Notes: a model not told the origin generated them from the sequence alone. A stretch of DNA of 64,000 nucleotides from Arthrobacter sp. NicSoilB4 (GCF_019977335.1 NZ_AP024653.1:2356001-2420000); one strand, 5' to 3'; counted from the first letter of the stretch, positions 53,578 to 62,690 are shown. A program made the numbers and translations.

Positions 53578-55014
53578 CTAGTGGGTGTCCACTGCCTCGA
53601 TTTCGGACTTGTCCTCGCCCCAGAGGGTGTGGAAGGTTCCTTCGGCGTCGACGCGGCCGTACGTGTGCGCGCCGAAGAGGTCACGCTGGCCCTGGATCAC
53701 GGCGGCCGGGAGGCGCTTGCGGCGCAGGCCGTCGTAGTACGCCAGCGACGAGGAGAACACCGGCACCGGAATGCCGAGCTGGACGGCGGTGGAGACCACG
53801 CGGCGCCAGGCCGGGAGGACGTCCGCGATCGCCTTGGTGAACGCCGGGGCGAAGAGCAGGTTGGCCGGCTTCTCCTCCGCGGCGTACGCCTTGGTGATCT
53901 CCTTGAGCAGCTCGGCGCGGATGATGCAGCCGCCGCGCCACAGGGAGGCGATCTCGTCCAGCTTCAGGTCCCAGCCGTATTCCTTCGCCGCTGAGGTGAG
54001 CATGTCCAGCCCCTGCGCGTAGGAGACCAGCTTGGAGGCGTACAGCGCCTGGCGGACATCCTCGACGAAGGTCTCGGGCACCTCGACGGCGGCCTCGCCG
54101 CCGGCCAGCAGTTCCTGGGCCAGCTTGCGCTGCTCGGCCTGGGAGGACAGTGCACGGGCGAAGACCGATTCGGCGATGCCCGACGTCGGGGAGCCCAGCT
54201 CCAGCGCGGAGATGACGGTCCAGCGGCCGGTGCCCTTCTGGCCGGCAGCGTCCACGACGACGTCGACGAACGGCTTGCCGGTCTTGGCGTCCACGTGGCC
54301 GAGGACCTCGGCGGAGATCTCGATGAGGAAGGAGGCGAGCTCGCCCTTGTTCCACTCTTCGAAGATCTTGGACTGGTCCGCCGGTTCGATGCCCGCGCCG
54401 GAGCGCAGCAGGTCGAACGCTTCGCCGATGACCTGCATGTCGGCGTATTCGATGCCGTTGTGGACCATCTTGACGAAGTGGCCGGCGCCGTCGGTGCCGA
54501 TCCAGGCGCAGCAGGGCTTGCCGTCGACGTGCGCGGCGATCTTTTCCAGCAGCGGGCCGAGGGCGTCGTAGGACTCCCGGGAGCCGCCGGGCATGATCGA
54601 GGGGCCGTTGAGGGCGCCCTCCTCACCGCCGGAGACGCCGATGCCGACGAAGTGCAGGTCCGTCTTGGCCAGCGCGGCTTCGCGGCGGCGGGTGTCCTCG
54701 TAGTGGGAGTTGCCGGCGTCGATGATGATGTCGCCCGGTTCCAGGAGCGGTTCGAGCTGCTCGATCACGGAGTCGACCGGCTTGCCGGCCTTGACCATGA
54801 TGAGCACGCGGCGCGGCTTCTCCAGCGAGTCAACGAGCTCCTGCAGGGTCTCCGTGCGGACAAAGTCGCCGTCCTGGCCGTGCTTCGCCAGCAGTGCGTC
54901 GGTCTTCTCGACGGACCGGTTGTGCAGGGCAACGGTGAAGCCGTTCCGGGCCAGGTTGCGGGCGAGGTTGGCCCCCATCACCGCAAGGCCGGTGACACCG
55001 ATGTGTGCTGACAT
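53578..55014 (-). CDS. gnd: 6-phosphogluconate dehydrogenase, decarboxylating
   Basis: 478 residues, the homodimeric long form. It oxidises 6-phosphogluconate to ribulose 5-phosphate with CO2 and NAD(P)H. GVTGLAVMGANLARNLARNG is the dinucleotide fold, with GVSGGEEGA, MVHNGIEYADMQ, DAAGQKGTGRWT and the C-terminal KRLPAAVIQGQRDLFGAH region. ATG at 55014 is preferred to a TTG one codon earlier. Divergent from the GntR regulator, which may control it. Confidence 0.97.
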   Translation of the reverse strand: MSAHIGVTGLAVMGANLARNLARNGFTVALHNRSVEKTDALLAKHGQDGDFVRTETLQELVDSLEKPRRVLIMVKAGKPVDSVIEQLEPLLEPGDIIIDAGNSHYEDTRRREAALAKTDLHFVGIGVSGGEEGALNGPSIMPGGSRESYDALGPLLEKIAAHVDGKPCCAWIGTDGAGHFVKMVHNGIEYADMQVIGEAFDLLRSGAGIEPADQSKIFEEWNKGELASFLIEISAEVLGHVDAKTGKPFVDVVVDAAGQKGTGRWTVISALELGSPTSGIAESVFARALSSQAEQRKLAQELLAGGEAAVEVPETFVEDVRQALYASKLVSYAQGLDMLTSAAKEYGWDLKLDEIASLWRGGCIIRAELLKEITKAYAAEEKPANLLFAPAFTKAIADVLPAWRRVVSTAVQLGIPVPVFSSSLAYYDGLRRKRLPAAVIQGQRDLFGAHTYGRVDAEGTFHTLWGEDKSEIEAVDTH

Positions 55015-55240
55015 CAAAACTCCAATTCATTCTGTGCAACGAGTGCAGTTCGTCCCGCGCGTGGGGCGGGGCTTTCCTTCTTGGGATCAGTGGCTGTCAA
55101 TAAACCATATGTATTTCCGCGGGCTACGGGAAAGCAGTGCCCACGTGGCGGAATATGGCGCGTCACAAACAGTCTATGATTTCCGGCGCCCTCCGCGCCG
55201 GTCCGTGGCGAAACGGCGGCTGGAACAGCGCCCGCCGCAC

Positions 55241-55246
55241 TATGCT
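55241..55246 (+). promoter_or_regulatory. -10 element, leaderless start at 55254
   Basis: TATGCT then seven bases then ATG; this fixes the start at 55254, not the ATG at 55242 that overlaps the -10. Confidence 0.6.
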
Positions 55247-55253
55247 TACGACT

Positions 55254-55982
55254 ATGTCAACCAGCCTCCACCACCGTGCGATTGAGCATCTCGGCACCCG
55301 CATCGTCGCGGGCGACCTCCCCGCCGGCCACATCATGCTGGCCGAGCACCTCGAAGAGGAACTCCAGGTCTCCCGTTCGGTGGTCCGCGAGGCAGTGCGT
55401 GTCCTGCAGTCGCTCGGCCTGGTCGAAACGACCAAGCGCGTGGGTATCCGGGTGTTGCCGGCCAACCGGTGGAATCCCTTCGATCCGCAGGTCATCCGCT
55501 GGCGCCTCGCCGGCGAAGGCCGCGGCGCGCAGCTGCGCTCCCTCGCCGAGCTGCGCACCGCCGTCGAACCCGTGGCCGCCGAACTGGCCGCCGCCAACGC
55601 CCCGGAGGAGATCCGCCGCGAGCTGGTGGACGTCTCGCACGCGATGCGCGACGCCGGCCGGGCCGGGGACGTGCCGAAGTTCCTGGAGCTGGACATCCAC
55701 TTCCACTCCCTGCTGCTGACCGGCTCCGGGAACGAAATGTTCGCCAACATGGTGGGCCAGGTGGCCGAAACGCTGACCGGGCGCACCGTGCACGGCCTGA
55801 TGCCGGACCACCCGCGCGACACGGCGCTGCAGTGGCACGTGGACGTGGCGGAGGCGATCGCAGCGGGGAACCCGGCGGCCGCCCGCGAGGCTTCGGACCG
55901 GATCATGCGGGAGACCATCTCGGACATGGAACCGGAATGGAAGGACCAGCCGAGGGTGTTCGTCCCGGTCCCGCGGCCCTAG
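55254..55982 (+). CDS. GntR-family regulator, FadR/FCD type
   Basis: 242 residues. The winged helix (about residues 1-75) has IVAGDLPAGHIMLAEHLEEELQVSRSVVREAVRVLQSLGLVE. The C-terminal all-helical FCD effector domain carries the metal or ligand set in LRTAVEPVAAELAAAN, DIHFHSLLL and HVDVAEAI. Regulators of this type near gnd and idn genes often respond to gluconate or related acids. Divergent from gnd across 239 bases. Confidence 0.9.
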   Translation: MSTSLHHRAIEHLGTRIVAGDLPAGHIMLAEHLEEELQVSRSVVREAVRVLQSLGLVETTKRVGIRVLPANRWNPFDPQVIRWRLAGEGRGAQLRSLAELRTAVEPVAAELAAANAPEEIRRELVDVSHAMRDAGRAGDVPKFLELDIHFHSLLLTGSGNEMFANMVGQVAETLTGRTVHGLMPDHPRDTALQWHVDVAEAIAAGNPAAAREASDRIMRETISDMEPEWKDQPRVFVPVPRP

Positions 55983-56024
55983 CCGCACTGCCCGCGAAGG
56001 ACGGCTCCGCTGGCCCAGCCACCC

Positions 56025-57092
56025 TCACTCCCCTGCGGCCGGGCCGAAGTCCAGCAGCACCTTTCCGGAAACAGCCGCGTTCCGGGCCACTTCGAAGGCT
56101 TCCAGCCCGCTGCCGAGCGGGAAGGTGTGGGTGACCACCGGATCCACCAGCAGAGATCCTTCGGCGAGCGCGTTGATGACGTCATCGATTTCGTCGTTGA
56201 AGCGGAACGAGCCCAGCAGCTCCAGCTCGCGGGTGATGGCCAGCGAGATCAGGACGGGCTGGGGCCCGGTGGGCAGGAGCCCCACCATCACCACTTTGCC
56301 GCCGCGGACTGCACCCTTGATCGCGGAGGCAAGGCCGTGGTGGCTGCCCGAGGATTCAATGACGACGTCCGCCGCGACGGCCGCGATGGCCTCTGCATCG
56401 TCGCCCTTGAGGACCTCGTCGGCGCCCACGGCGCGGGCTATTTCCAGCGGCAGCTCGTGCATGTCCACGGCCACGATCCGCCGCGCCCCCGCACGCTTGA
56501 GGACAGCCACGGCCAGCGCGCCGATGGGGCCGCTGCCGATCACGAGGGCCGTCTTTCCCGCCACGTCTCCCGCGCGCCCGACGGCGTGCCAGGCCACGGC
56601 CGCAGGTTCCGCCAGCGCGGCCGTCTTCAGGTCCAGGCCTGCCGGCAGGGGACGGAGCATCCGGGCGGGCAGGACGGCGTACCGGATGAAGGCACCGTCG
56701 GTGTGCGGGAAACGCGCGGCACTTCCAAGGTAGGTGCAGCCCGGCGAAATGTTCGGACGGTCCTCCGGATACGGGGCGGCGCCCGGCCCCGGCGTGGCGG
56801 GGTGCACGGCGACGCGGGTGCCGGCCGCGGGACCCGTGCCGTCCCCGGCTGCCACGAGGACCGTTCCCACGATTTCGTGGCCCAGGATCATCGGCGCCTT
56901 GAGGACCGATTCCCCGGCGGCCCCGTGCAGCCAGTAGTGCAGGTCCGAGCCGCAGATGCCGCCGAAGGCGACCTCGACGACCGCCTCACCGGTCCCCGGC
57001 GCGGAGACGGGAATGTCCTCGATCCGGAGATCGCCCGCTGCGTGGGCCACCACTGCGGCCGCCGTGGCAGGAACTTCCGCTGCGCCGCCCAT
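56025..57092 (-). CDS. Zinc-type alcohol dehydrogenase, L-idonate 5-dehydrogenase-like
   Basis: 355-residue medium-chain dehydrogenase. The catalytic zinc ligands are in GGICGSDLHYW and LGHEIVGTV; the NAD fold is ALVIGSGPIGALAVAVLKRAGA. It resembles IdnD, which oxidises L-idonate to 5-ketogluconate. The four-Cys structural zinc loop is gone: the region from HPATPGPG to SPGCTYLGS holds one Cys. Its ATG shares a base with the stop of the upstream SDR gene. The name is provisional. Confidence 0.82.
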   Translation of the reverse strand: MGGAAEVPATAAAVVAHAAGDLRIEDIPVSAPGTGEAVVEVAFGGICGSDLHYWLHGAAGESVLKAPMILGHEIVGTVLVAAGDGTGPAAGTRVAVHPATPGPGAAPYPEDRPNISPGCTYLGSAARFPHTDGAFIRYAVLPARMLRPLPAGLDLKTAALAEPAAVAWHAVGRAGDVAGKTALVIGSGPIGALAVAVLKRAGARRIVAVDMHELPLEIARAVGADEVLKGDDAEAIAAVAADVVIESSGSHHGLASAIKGAVRGGKVVMVGLLPTGPQPVLISLAITRELELLGSFRFNDEIDDVINALAEGSLLVDPVVTHTFPLGSGLEAFEVARNAAVSGKVLLDFGPAAGE

Positions 57093-57862
57093 CAGACCAC
57101 CACCGTCATTCCGCCGTCGATGAAGATGGTCTGGCCGTTGACGAAATTGGAGCCGTCGGACGCGAGCCAGACCGCCGGGCCGGCGAGGTCCTGCACGGTC
57201 CCCCAGCGGTGCGCCGGGGTCCGGCCGAGGATCCAGGCGTTGAACTGCTCGTCGTCCACGAGGTTCTGGGTCATTTCAGTGTGGATGTAGCCCGGTGCGA
57301 TCCCGTTGATCTGCAGGCCGGACCCGGCCCACTCCGCCGTCATGGCCCGGGTCAGGTTCCGCAGCCCACCCTTGGCAGCAATGTAGGGGGCGATCGTGGG
57401 GCGGGCGAGGTCCGTCTGAACGGAGCAGATGTTGATGATCTTGCCCCGCCCGCGCGGAATCATGTACCGCGCCGCTTCACGGCCCACGAGGAAGGCGCTG
57501 GTCAGGTCGGTGGAGATCACCCGCTCCCAGTCGGCGACGTCGAGCTCCAGCATGGGGACCCGGTGCTGGATGCCGGCGTTGTTGACCAGGATTTCGAGCG
57601 GTCCGACGTTCTCCTCCACCCACGCGACGCCCCGCGCCGCCGCAGTGTCGCTGGTGACGTCGAAGGCGCAGCTGGAAATCCGCCCGGGCGGGTAGTCAGC
57701 CGCCATCGCGGTTTCGGCGGCCTTGAGCCGTTCGGGGTTGATGCCGTTGAGCACCACCCTGGCGCCGGCATCGGCCAGCGCCCGGGCCAGCGCGTTGCCG
57801 ATCCCCCGGCTGGAGCCGGTGACCAGTGCGGTCCGGCCGGTCAGGTCAAAAAGTCCACTCAT
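57092..57862 (-). CDS. SDR, gluconate 5-dehydrogenase (5-ketogluconate reductase)-like
   Basis: 256-residue SDR. TALVTGSSRGIGNALARAL, LVNNAGIQHRVPMLEL, NICSVQTDLAR (Ser) and YIAAKGGLR (YxxxK) match IdnO, which reduces 5-ketogluconate to gluconate; the NAGIQHR stretch is typical of that group. ATG 57862 follows GTGAGGA; the longer open frame upstream runs back into the preceding gene. Middle gene of a three-gene operon. Confidence 0.84.
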   Translation of the reverse strand: MSGLFDLTGRTALVTGSSRGIGNALARALADAGARVVLNGINPERLKAAETAMAADYPPGRISSCAFDVTSDTAAARGVAWVEENVGPLEILVNNAGIQHRVPMLELDVADWERVISTDLTSAFLVGREAARYMIPRGRGKIINICSVQTDLARPTIAPYIAAKGGLRNLTRAMTAEWAGSGLQINGIAPGYIHTEMTQNLVDDEQFNAWILGRTPAHRWGTVQDLAGPAVWLASDGSNFVNGQTIFIDGGMTVVV

Positions 57863-57875
57863 GGTTCGCTGATCC

Positions 57876-58817
57876 TCACTTGGTGCCGGCGGTTGTGGCG
57901 GCTGTTGTGTCGTCTCCAGCGGCGTCGCTGAGGTTGGCGACTGCCTGCCGGACGACGGCAAGGTCCTTATCTCCCAGTCCCTGGCGCAACAATTCGGCGT
58001 AGAGTCCGACGCCGGCGGACGCCATCGGCACGGCGGCACCGGCGGCGGCGGCACTCTCGATCACGAAGGACAGGTCCTTGTGCATGAATTTGGCCGGCCC
58101 GGTGGGCTCGTAGTCCTTCGCGGCGAGCCGCGGGCCCACGATGTCCAGGACCCTGCTGCCGGCCAGGCCGCCCGCGAGCACGTCATAGAGGGCAGTGACG
58201 TCCAGGCCCGAGCGGTCGGCGAGTTCCGCGGCCTCGGCGAGCGCCGCCGTCGTGGTCCCCACGATGAGCTGGTTGCATGCCTTGGCGAGCGACCCGGCGC
58301 CCAGGGGCCCCAGCCGCCGCACGGTGCTGCCCAGGGCGTTGAAGAGCGGAACGAGCCGCTGAAAGTCCTCTTCGCCGGCGCCGGCCATAATGGCCAGGGT
58401 CCCCTCCACGGCGCCTGTGGTGCCGCCGCTGACAGGGGCGTCGACGACGACGGCGTTTCCGCCGCTCGTCCGGGCCACGCGTGCCCCGAATTCCTGCACC
58501 GCGGCCGGCGAGACGCTGCTCATGACCACCAAGGCGGTTCCGGCGGCGGGCGGGTTCGCCGACCAGCTGGCCAGAAGTCCCGCGGCGGCGTCTTCGATGT
58601 AGGACAGATCCGGGAGCATAAAGATGATGACCGGGGCGTCGCGGAGTTCTTCGACGCCGCCCACGCGTACGCCGCCCCGGGCTTCGAACTCCTCCAGCGC
58701 CGCCGGCGAACGGTTCCAGGCGCTGACCGCCCAGCCCGCCTTGAGGAGGTTTGCCGCCATCGGCGCCCCCATCAGGCCCAGGCCCACAAAGCCTGCTTCC
58801 TTCCGGTCCGTATCCAT
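57876..58817 (-). CDS. Beta-hydroxyacid dehydrogenase (HIBADH/tartronate-semialdehyde reductase family)
   Basis: 313 residues. The NAD fold GFVGLGLMGAPMAANLLKAGW begins the protein. VVVDAPVSGGTTGAVEGTLAIMAGA is the substrate-binding motif, the catalytic Lys is in LAKACNQLIVG, and KFMHKDLSFVIE follows. Relatives act on 3-hydroxyisobutyrate, tartronate semialdehyde or L-threonate; the exact substrate is open. First gene of the operon, with GAGG before the ATG. Confidence 0.87.
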   Translation of the reverse strand: MDTDRKEAGFVGLGLMGAPMAANLLKAGWAVSAWNRSPAALEEFEARGGVRVGGVEELRDAPVIIFMLPDLSYIEDAAAGLLASWSANPPAAGTALVVMSSVSPAAVQEFGARVARTSGGNAVVVDAPVSGGTTGAVEGTLAIMAGAGEEDFQRLVPLFNALGSTVRRLGPLGAGSLAKACNQLIVGTTTAALAEAAELADRSGLDVTALYDVLAGGLAGSRVLDIVGPRLAAKDYEPTGPAKFMHKDLSFVIESAAAAGAAVPMASAGVGLYAELLRQGLGDKDLAVVRQAVANLSDAAGDDTTAATTAGTK

Positions 58818-58862
58818 GCTGCCTCACTTCGTTGTGGCTAATCTTTCGAGTGCCCAATTTCT

Positions 58863-58876
58863 TGAAACTGTTCAAT
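58863..58876. promoter_or_regulatory. Candidate IclR operator between divergent promoters
   Basis: TTGAAACTGTTCAA, an inverted repeat (TTGAA-4-TTCAA), holds TTGAACAG on the minus strand (58875-58868). It overlaps a -10 of the minus operon region and the -35 region of the plus gene. The same octamer lies before the MFS gene. Confidence 0.5.
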
Positions 58877-58894
58877 ATCCTAGCCGCCATTCAG

Positions 58895-58900
58895 TATGAT
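58895..58900 (+). promoter_or_regulatory. -10 element, leaderless start at 58908
   Basis: TATGAT then seven bases then ATG; this selects 58908 over the ATGs at 58896 and 58899 that overlap the -10. Confidence 0.6.
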
Positions 58901-58907
58901 GAACACT

Positions 58908-59960
58908 ATGACGACTCAAACCACCGTCGCGATCGCCGTCCCGCTCGAAGCAGAGCTGGTGGAGCGCATCCGCGCAGTAGATCCCTCCGTTACCGTCCAC
59001 TACGAACCGGAGCTGCTGCCTCCGGAGCGCTTTCCCGCAGACCACTCAGGCGATCCGGACTTCCGCCGGACGCCCGAGCAGGAGGAACGCTACTGGGACA
59101 TGCTCAACCAGGCCCAGGTGCTGTACGGCTTCCCCAATGAAAGCCCCGCCGGCCTCGCCAGGATCGCCGGCAGCAATGCGCATCTGGAGTGGATCCACGC
59201 CATGGCGGCCGGAGCCGGCGGGGCCGTCAAGGCATCCGGGCTGGACGCCGAGGCCCTGCAGAAGTTCAAGGTGACCACGTCCGCAGGGGTGCACGCCCTG
59301 CCGCTCGCCGAGTTCGCCGCCCTCGGTATCCTCAACGGCTTCAAGCGCAGTGCGGAACTGGCACAGGACCAGGCGGCCAGGCACTGGCCCGAACTCCGCA
59401 CGCCCACGCGGCTGGTCAACGGCTCACACCTCGTGGTCACCGGGCTCGGCGAGATCGGCCTCGAGACGGCCCGGATCGCCCGCGCCCTCGGCATGACTGT
59501 CAGCGGCACCAAACGGACGGTGGAACCCCTCGACGGCATCCAGGACGTCACGGACAACGACGGCCTTGCCGGCCTGCTGGCCACGGCGGACGCCGTCGTC
59601 AACACCCTTCCCGGCACCCCGTCCACCGAGAAACTCTTCAGCCGCGAAGTGTTCGCTGCCATGAAGCCGGGGACGGTCTTTGTGAACGTGGGCCGCGGCA
59701 CCGTTGTGGACGAGGAGGCGCTGCTGGAGGCGCTCGGGAACGGCCAGGTGTCCTACGCATGCCTCGACGTGTTTGCCGTGGAGCCGCTTCCGCAGGACAG
59801 CCCGCTGTGGAACCACCCCCGGGTGATGGTGTCCCCGCACACCTCCGCCCTCAGTGCCGCCGAAAACCGGCTGATCGCGGAACGCTTCTGCAGCAACCTG
59901 CGGACCCACCTCGACGGCGGCGAACTCCCCCACCTCGTGGACACGGTCCACTTCTACTAG
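58908..59960 (+). CDS. D-isomer-specific 2-hydroxyacid dehydrogenase
   Basis: 350 residues. The Rossmann motif is VTGLGEIGLETARIARALGM. Catalytic Arg is in VNVGRGTVVDE, the Glu in VFAVEPLP, and the His in SPHTSA. Acts on 2-hydroxy or 2-keto acids with NAD(P). Divergent from the dehydrogenase operon and sharing a control region with it, so it probably belongs to the same pathway. Confidence 0.9.
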   Translation: MTTQTTVAIAVPLEAELVERIRAVDPSVTVHYEPELLPPERFPADHSGDPDFRRTPEQEERYWDMLNQAQVLYGFPNESPAGLARIAGSNAHLEWIHAMAAGAGGAVKASGLDAEALQKFKVTTSAGVHALPLAEFAALGILNGFKRSAELAQDQAARHWPELRTPTRLVNGSHLVVTGLGEIGLETARIARALGMTVSGTKRTVEPLDGIQDVTDNDGLAGLLATADAVVNTLPGTPSTEKLFSREVFAAMKPGTVFVNVGRGTVVDEEALLEALGNGQVSYACLDVFAVEPLPQDSPLWNHPRVMVSPHTSALSAAENRLIAERFCSNLRTHLDGGELPHLVDTVHFY

Positions 59961-60026
59961 GTCCCGGCTGCCACCGGGTCCCGGCGGGCAGGTCCCGCTG
60001 GTTCTGCGGTCGCGGTTGCACCATCC

Positions 60027-60058
60027 AGGGCGGCCCTCCAAAACGGAGGGCCGCCCTT
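60027..60058 (+). terminator. Terminator of the 2-hydroxyacid dehydrogenase gene
   Basis: AGGGCGGCCCTCC (60027-60039) pairs perfectly with 60045-60057; TTCT follows. Confidence 0.85.
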
Positions 60059-60124
60059 CTGCGTCGGTTCGTGCCGCGTCGCCAGGCGCCCTCCGCGGCG
60101 CAGGCTCTCTCCCGAAAATGCGTG

Positions 60125-60163
60125 GGGCCGTGGCCCCCTCCTGAGCGGAAGGGGCCACGGCCC
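60125..60163 (-). terminator. Terminator of the MFS gene
   Basis: GGGCCGTGGCCCC (60125-60137) pairs perfectly with 60151-60163, 38 bases past the stop. Confidence 0.8.
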
Positions 60164-60200
60164 TGGGTCACGCCGCCGGCCAGCGGCGGGCGCGGGGGTT

Positions 60201-61550
60201 CTAGCTGGCGTCCTCCGTCAGGAGGAGGTCGCGTCCCACGGTCTCGGGGGTGAAGAAGGTCGTGACGAACGAGATCAGGGCGAGCACGAGCGAGTAGATG
60301 GCGAGCACCAGCCAGGAGTGGTCCGTGACAGCCAGGAGCGCCGCACCCACCAGCGGAACAAGCCCGCCGGCCATCACGGCAGAGAGCTCGCGGCTCATGG
60401 CCACACCCGTGAACCGGTACCGCGAACCGAAGAGTTCGGGCAGCAGCGGGCACTGCGGGCCGAGCATGGACTGAACGCCGAGGGCAATGCCCACCACCAT
60501 TACGATCCACACGAGCGTGACGTTGCCAAGGGTGACCAGGTAGAACGCGGGCAGCGCGATCAGGGCCTGGAAGAGCGCACCGTAGCGGTAGACCGGAACC
60601 CGGCCGAACCGGTCCGACAGCGCACCGAACGTGACAACCATAACGGCGGCGAAGCCGGCGGCAATGAGCAGGCCCACGGGTCCGATGAACTTGTCGCCGG
60701 GGAAGACCCCGTCCTTGGCGGCCAGGAAGGCGATCAGCAGGGCGGAGTAGATGGAGGAATTTCCGTTCTCGCCCATCCGCAGGCCGATCCCGATGAGGGT
60801 GTTCTTCTTGGAGTGCTTCCACAGCTGGCCGATGGGGTTCTTGGCCACGTTCTTGTGCTTCTCAAGTTCCTGGAAGACGGGCGTTTCTTTCAGCCGCAGC
60901 CGGATGAAGATCGCAACCGCAATCAGGAGCACGCTGGACAGGAACGGAACCCGCCACAGCCAGCCCTCCAGGGTGGCCTTGTCCGACATGGCGATCAGGG
61001 CAAAGGTTCCGGCGCCGAGCAGGGTGCCGAGCTGGATGCCGACGAACGGGAGCGCAGCGAAGAAGCCCCGACGGCGGCGCGGTGCGACTTCGGAAATCAG
61101 CGTGGTGGCCCCTGCCTGCTCCGCGCCGGCGCCCAGGCCCTGGAGGATGCGCAGGGTGACCAGGAGAACTGCGCCCACCATTCCCGCCTGTTCAAAGGTG
61201 GGCAGCAGGCCGATGGCGAAGCTGGCCGTACCCATCAGGCCGATGGTGAGGATGAGGACCATCTTGCGGCCGAACCTGTCGCCGATGTAGCCGAAGATCA
61301 TTCCGCCGAAGGGCCTGGCCGCGAAACCGACGCCGTACGTGGCAAACGAGGCGATCAGGGCGCCGTCGTCGCCGAGCGGCTTGAAGAACAGCGGGCCGAA
61401 GATCAGGGCCGAAGCCAGGCCGTAGATGTAGAAGTCGTAGTACTCCAGAGCCGAGCCCACGGAGCTGGCAAGCGTTGCCCTTCGCAGCTGATCCGGATCG
61501 ACGACGGCGCCGTCCGCTTCAACAAGCGGTGTATTCGTACTAGTAGTCAC
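60201..61550 (-). CDS. MFS transporter, metabolite:H+ symporter (MHS) type
   Basis: 449 residues with twelve predicted membrane helices. SALEYYDFYIYGLASALIFGPLFF, FAARPFGGMIFGYIGDRFGRK (the loop 2-3 MFS signature) and GLGAGAEQAGATTLISEVAPRRRRGF are typical of the MHS family (KgtP, ShiA, benzoate and proline/betaine carriers), which import organic acids with protons. GTG 61550 with GGGAG is used instead of an upstream ATG. An operator palindrome precedes it. Confidence 0.92.
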   Translation of the reverse strand: MTTSTNTPLVEADGAVVDPDQLRRATLASSVGSALEYYDFYIYGLASALIFGPLFFKPLGDDGALIASFATYGVGFAARPFGGMIFGYIGDRFGRKMVLILTIGLMGTASFAIGLLPTFEQAGMVGAVLLVTLRILQGLGAGAEQAGATTLISEVAPRRRRGFFAALPFVGIQLGTLLGAGTFALIAMSDKATLEGWLWRVPFLSSVLLIAVAIFIRLRLKETPVFQELEKHKNVAKNPIGQLWKHSKKNTLIGIGLRMGENGNSSIYSALLIAFLAAKDGVFPGDKFIGPVGLLIAAGFAAVMVVTFGALSDRFGRVPVYRYGALFQALIALPAFYLVTLGNVTLVWIVMVVGIALGVQSMLGPQCPLLPELFGSRYRFTGVAMSRELSAVMAGGLVPLVGAALLAVTDHSWLVLAIYSLVLALISFVTTFFTPETVGRDLLLTEDAS

Positions 61551-61619
61551 AAGCACTCCCTCAAGAACACTCCAGACCCCCGTTGGCCTGGTGGGATATG
61601 AACAACCCCCACGAGGGAT

Positions 61620-61654
61620 GATCACCATGTTGAACAGCGTACAACATGGTGATC
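61620..61654. promoter_or_regulatory. 35-bp operator-like palindrome upstream of the MFS gene
   Basis: Perfect 13-base arms GATCACCATGTTG (61620-61632) and CAACATGGTGATC (61642-61654) around nine bases; TTGAACAG spans 61630-61637. About 70 bases before the MFS start codon, the place for regulator binding. Confidence 0.65.
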
Positions 61655-61718
61655 ACCCAGCCAATGTGTAATCCGATTTATTTTCGGCGATCCTCCCGAC
61701 CGGACGCCGGCGTCGGCG

Positions 61719-62516
61719 TCACCCCATGGGATTGCCGAGGGAACGGGCCAGTTCCTTGAGTTCTTTGACCATCAGGGCGCCCTGCTCGTCCGAGTAGGTG
61801 GCCTTCAGCGCGGTGACCGACAGGCCCAGGCTGGGCCCGTGCGCACCGCGGGTGGGGACGGAGACGGCCAGGCAGACGACACCGGTGGTGGATTCCTCGT
61901 CCTCGAAGGCATAGCCCTGTTCCCGGATGACCTCGAGCTGGGCTTTGAGTTCGGCGCCGGTCCGCAGCGATTTCGGCGTCAGGACGGGCAGTTCGGCGTC
62001 GTCCGGGAACATCTCGGCAATGTCGTGGTCATGCAGGCGTGCCAGCAGCGCCTTGCCGACGGCACAGAGGGACACCGGCATCTTGTCGCCGATGTTGGAC
62101 GTCAGGCGCACCGCGGGATGGCCCTCATAGCGGGCCAGGTAGATGACGTTGGTTCCGTCCAGCATGGCGATGCGGACGGTTTCGCCGGACAGCGTCGGGG
62201 CCTGCTCGCAAAACCGGTAGAACTCCTGGACCTCGTCGAGGCGGCTGAGATAGGCCGCGCCGAGCTCGACCAGTTTGCGCCCCAGGGTAAAATCGGCGCC
62301 CTGGCGGTTGATGAGCCGGGCCTCCTCGAGCGCAAGCAGAAGGTTTGATGTCGAGGATTTCGGAATCCCCAGCTCCCGGGCGAGATCGCTCAGCGTGAGG
62401 CGTCCGGTCGCAGAGGCTGCGAGGGCCTCCAGCACGGCGGCAGCGCGGGTGACCGCCGGCGCCGGCGAGGCGCTCCCCAGTCCATCAGAGGTACGGGGAA
62501 TTCGGGAATCGGCCAT
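61719..62516 (-). CDS. IclR-family transcriptional regulator
   Basis: 265 residues. N-terminal winged helix (LEALAASATGRLTLSDLARELGIPKSSTSNLLLALEEARLI) and C-terminal IclR effector-binding domain (SNIGDKMPVSLCAVGKALLARL, GYAFEDEESTTGVVCLAVSVPTRG). Probably controls the neighbouring transporter and catabolic genes, and itself through the inverted repeat in its own upstream region. AAGGAG precedes the ATG. Confidence 0.94.
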   Translation of the reverse strand: MADSRIPRTSDGLGSASPAPAVTRAAAVLEALAASATGRLTLSDLARELGIPKSSTSNLLLALEEARLINRQGADFTLGRKLVELGAAYLSRLDEVQEFYRFCEQAPTLSGETVRIAMLDGTNVIYLARYEGHPAVRLTSNIGDKMPVSLCAVGKALLARLHDHDIAEMFPDDAELPVLTPKSLRTGAELKAQLEVIREQGYAFEDEESTTGVVCLAVSVPTRGAHGPSLGLSVTALKATYSDEQGALMVKELKELARSLGNPMG

Positions 62517-62564
62517 GATTCTCCTTCAGGTATCGCGTGTGTGCCACAGGCGCCATTCGAACGG

Positions 62565-62584
62565 CTGTTCATTCAGCTGAACAG
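62565..62584. promoter_or_regulatory. Inverted repeat upstream of iclR, candidate autoregulatory site
   Basis: CTGTTCA-6-TGAACAG, 49 bases before the iclR ATG. The half-site TGAACAG matches the sites at 58868 and 61631. Confidence 0.55.
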
Positions 62585-62690
62585 TAACCATCATAATGTC
62601 TGGGGTTGCCAATCGCCCACAGCGGGCGGAGGGCAGGAGCGGGGCGTCGCCGGCACTCTGCGTCGAGCCGGACGGGGCCCGCACTCGGCG

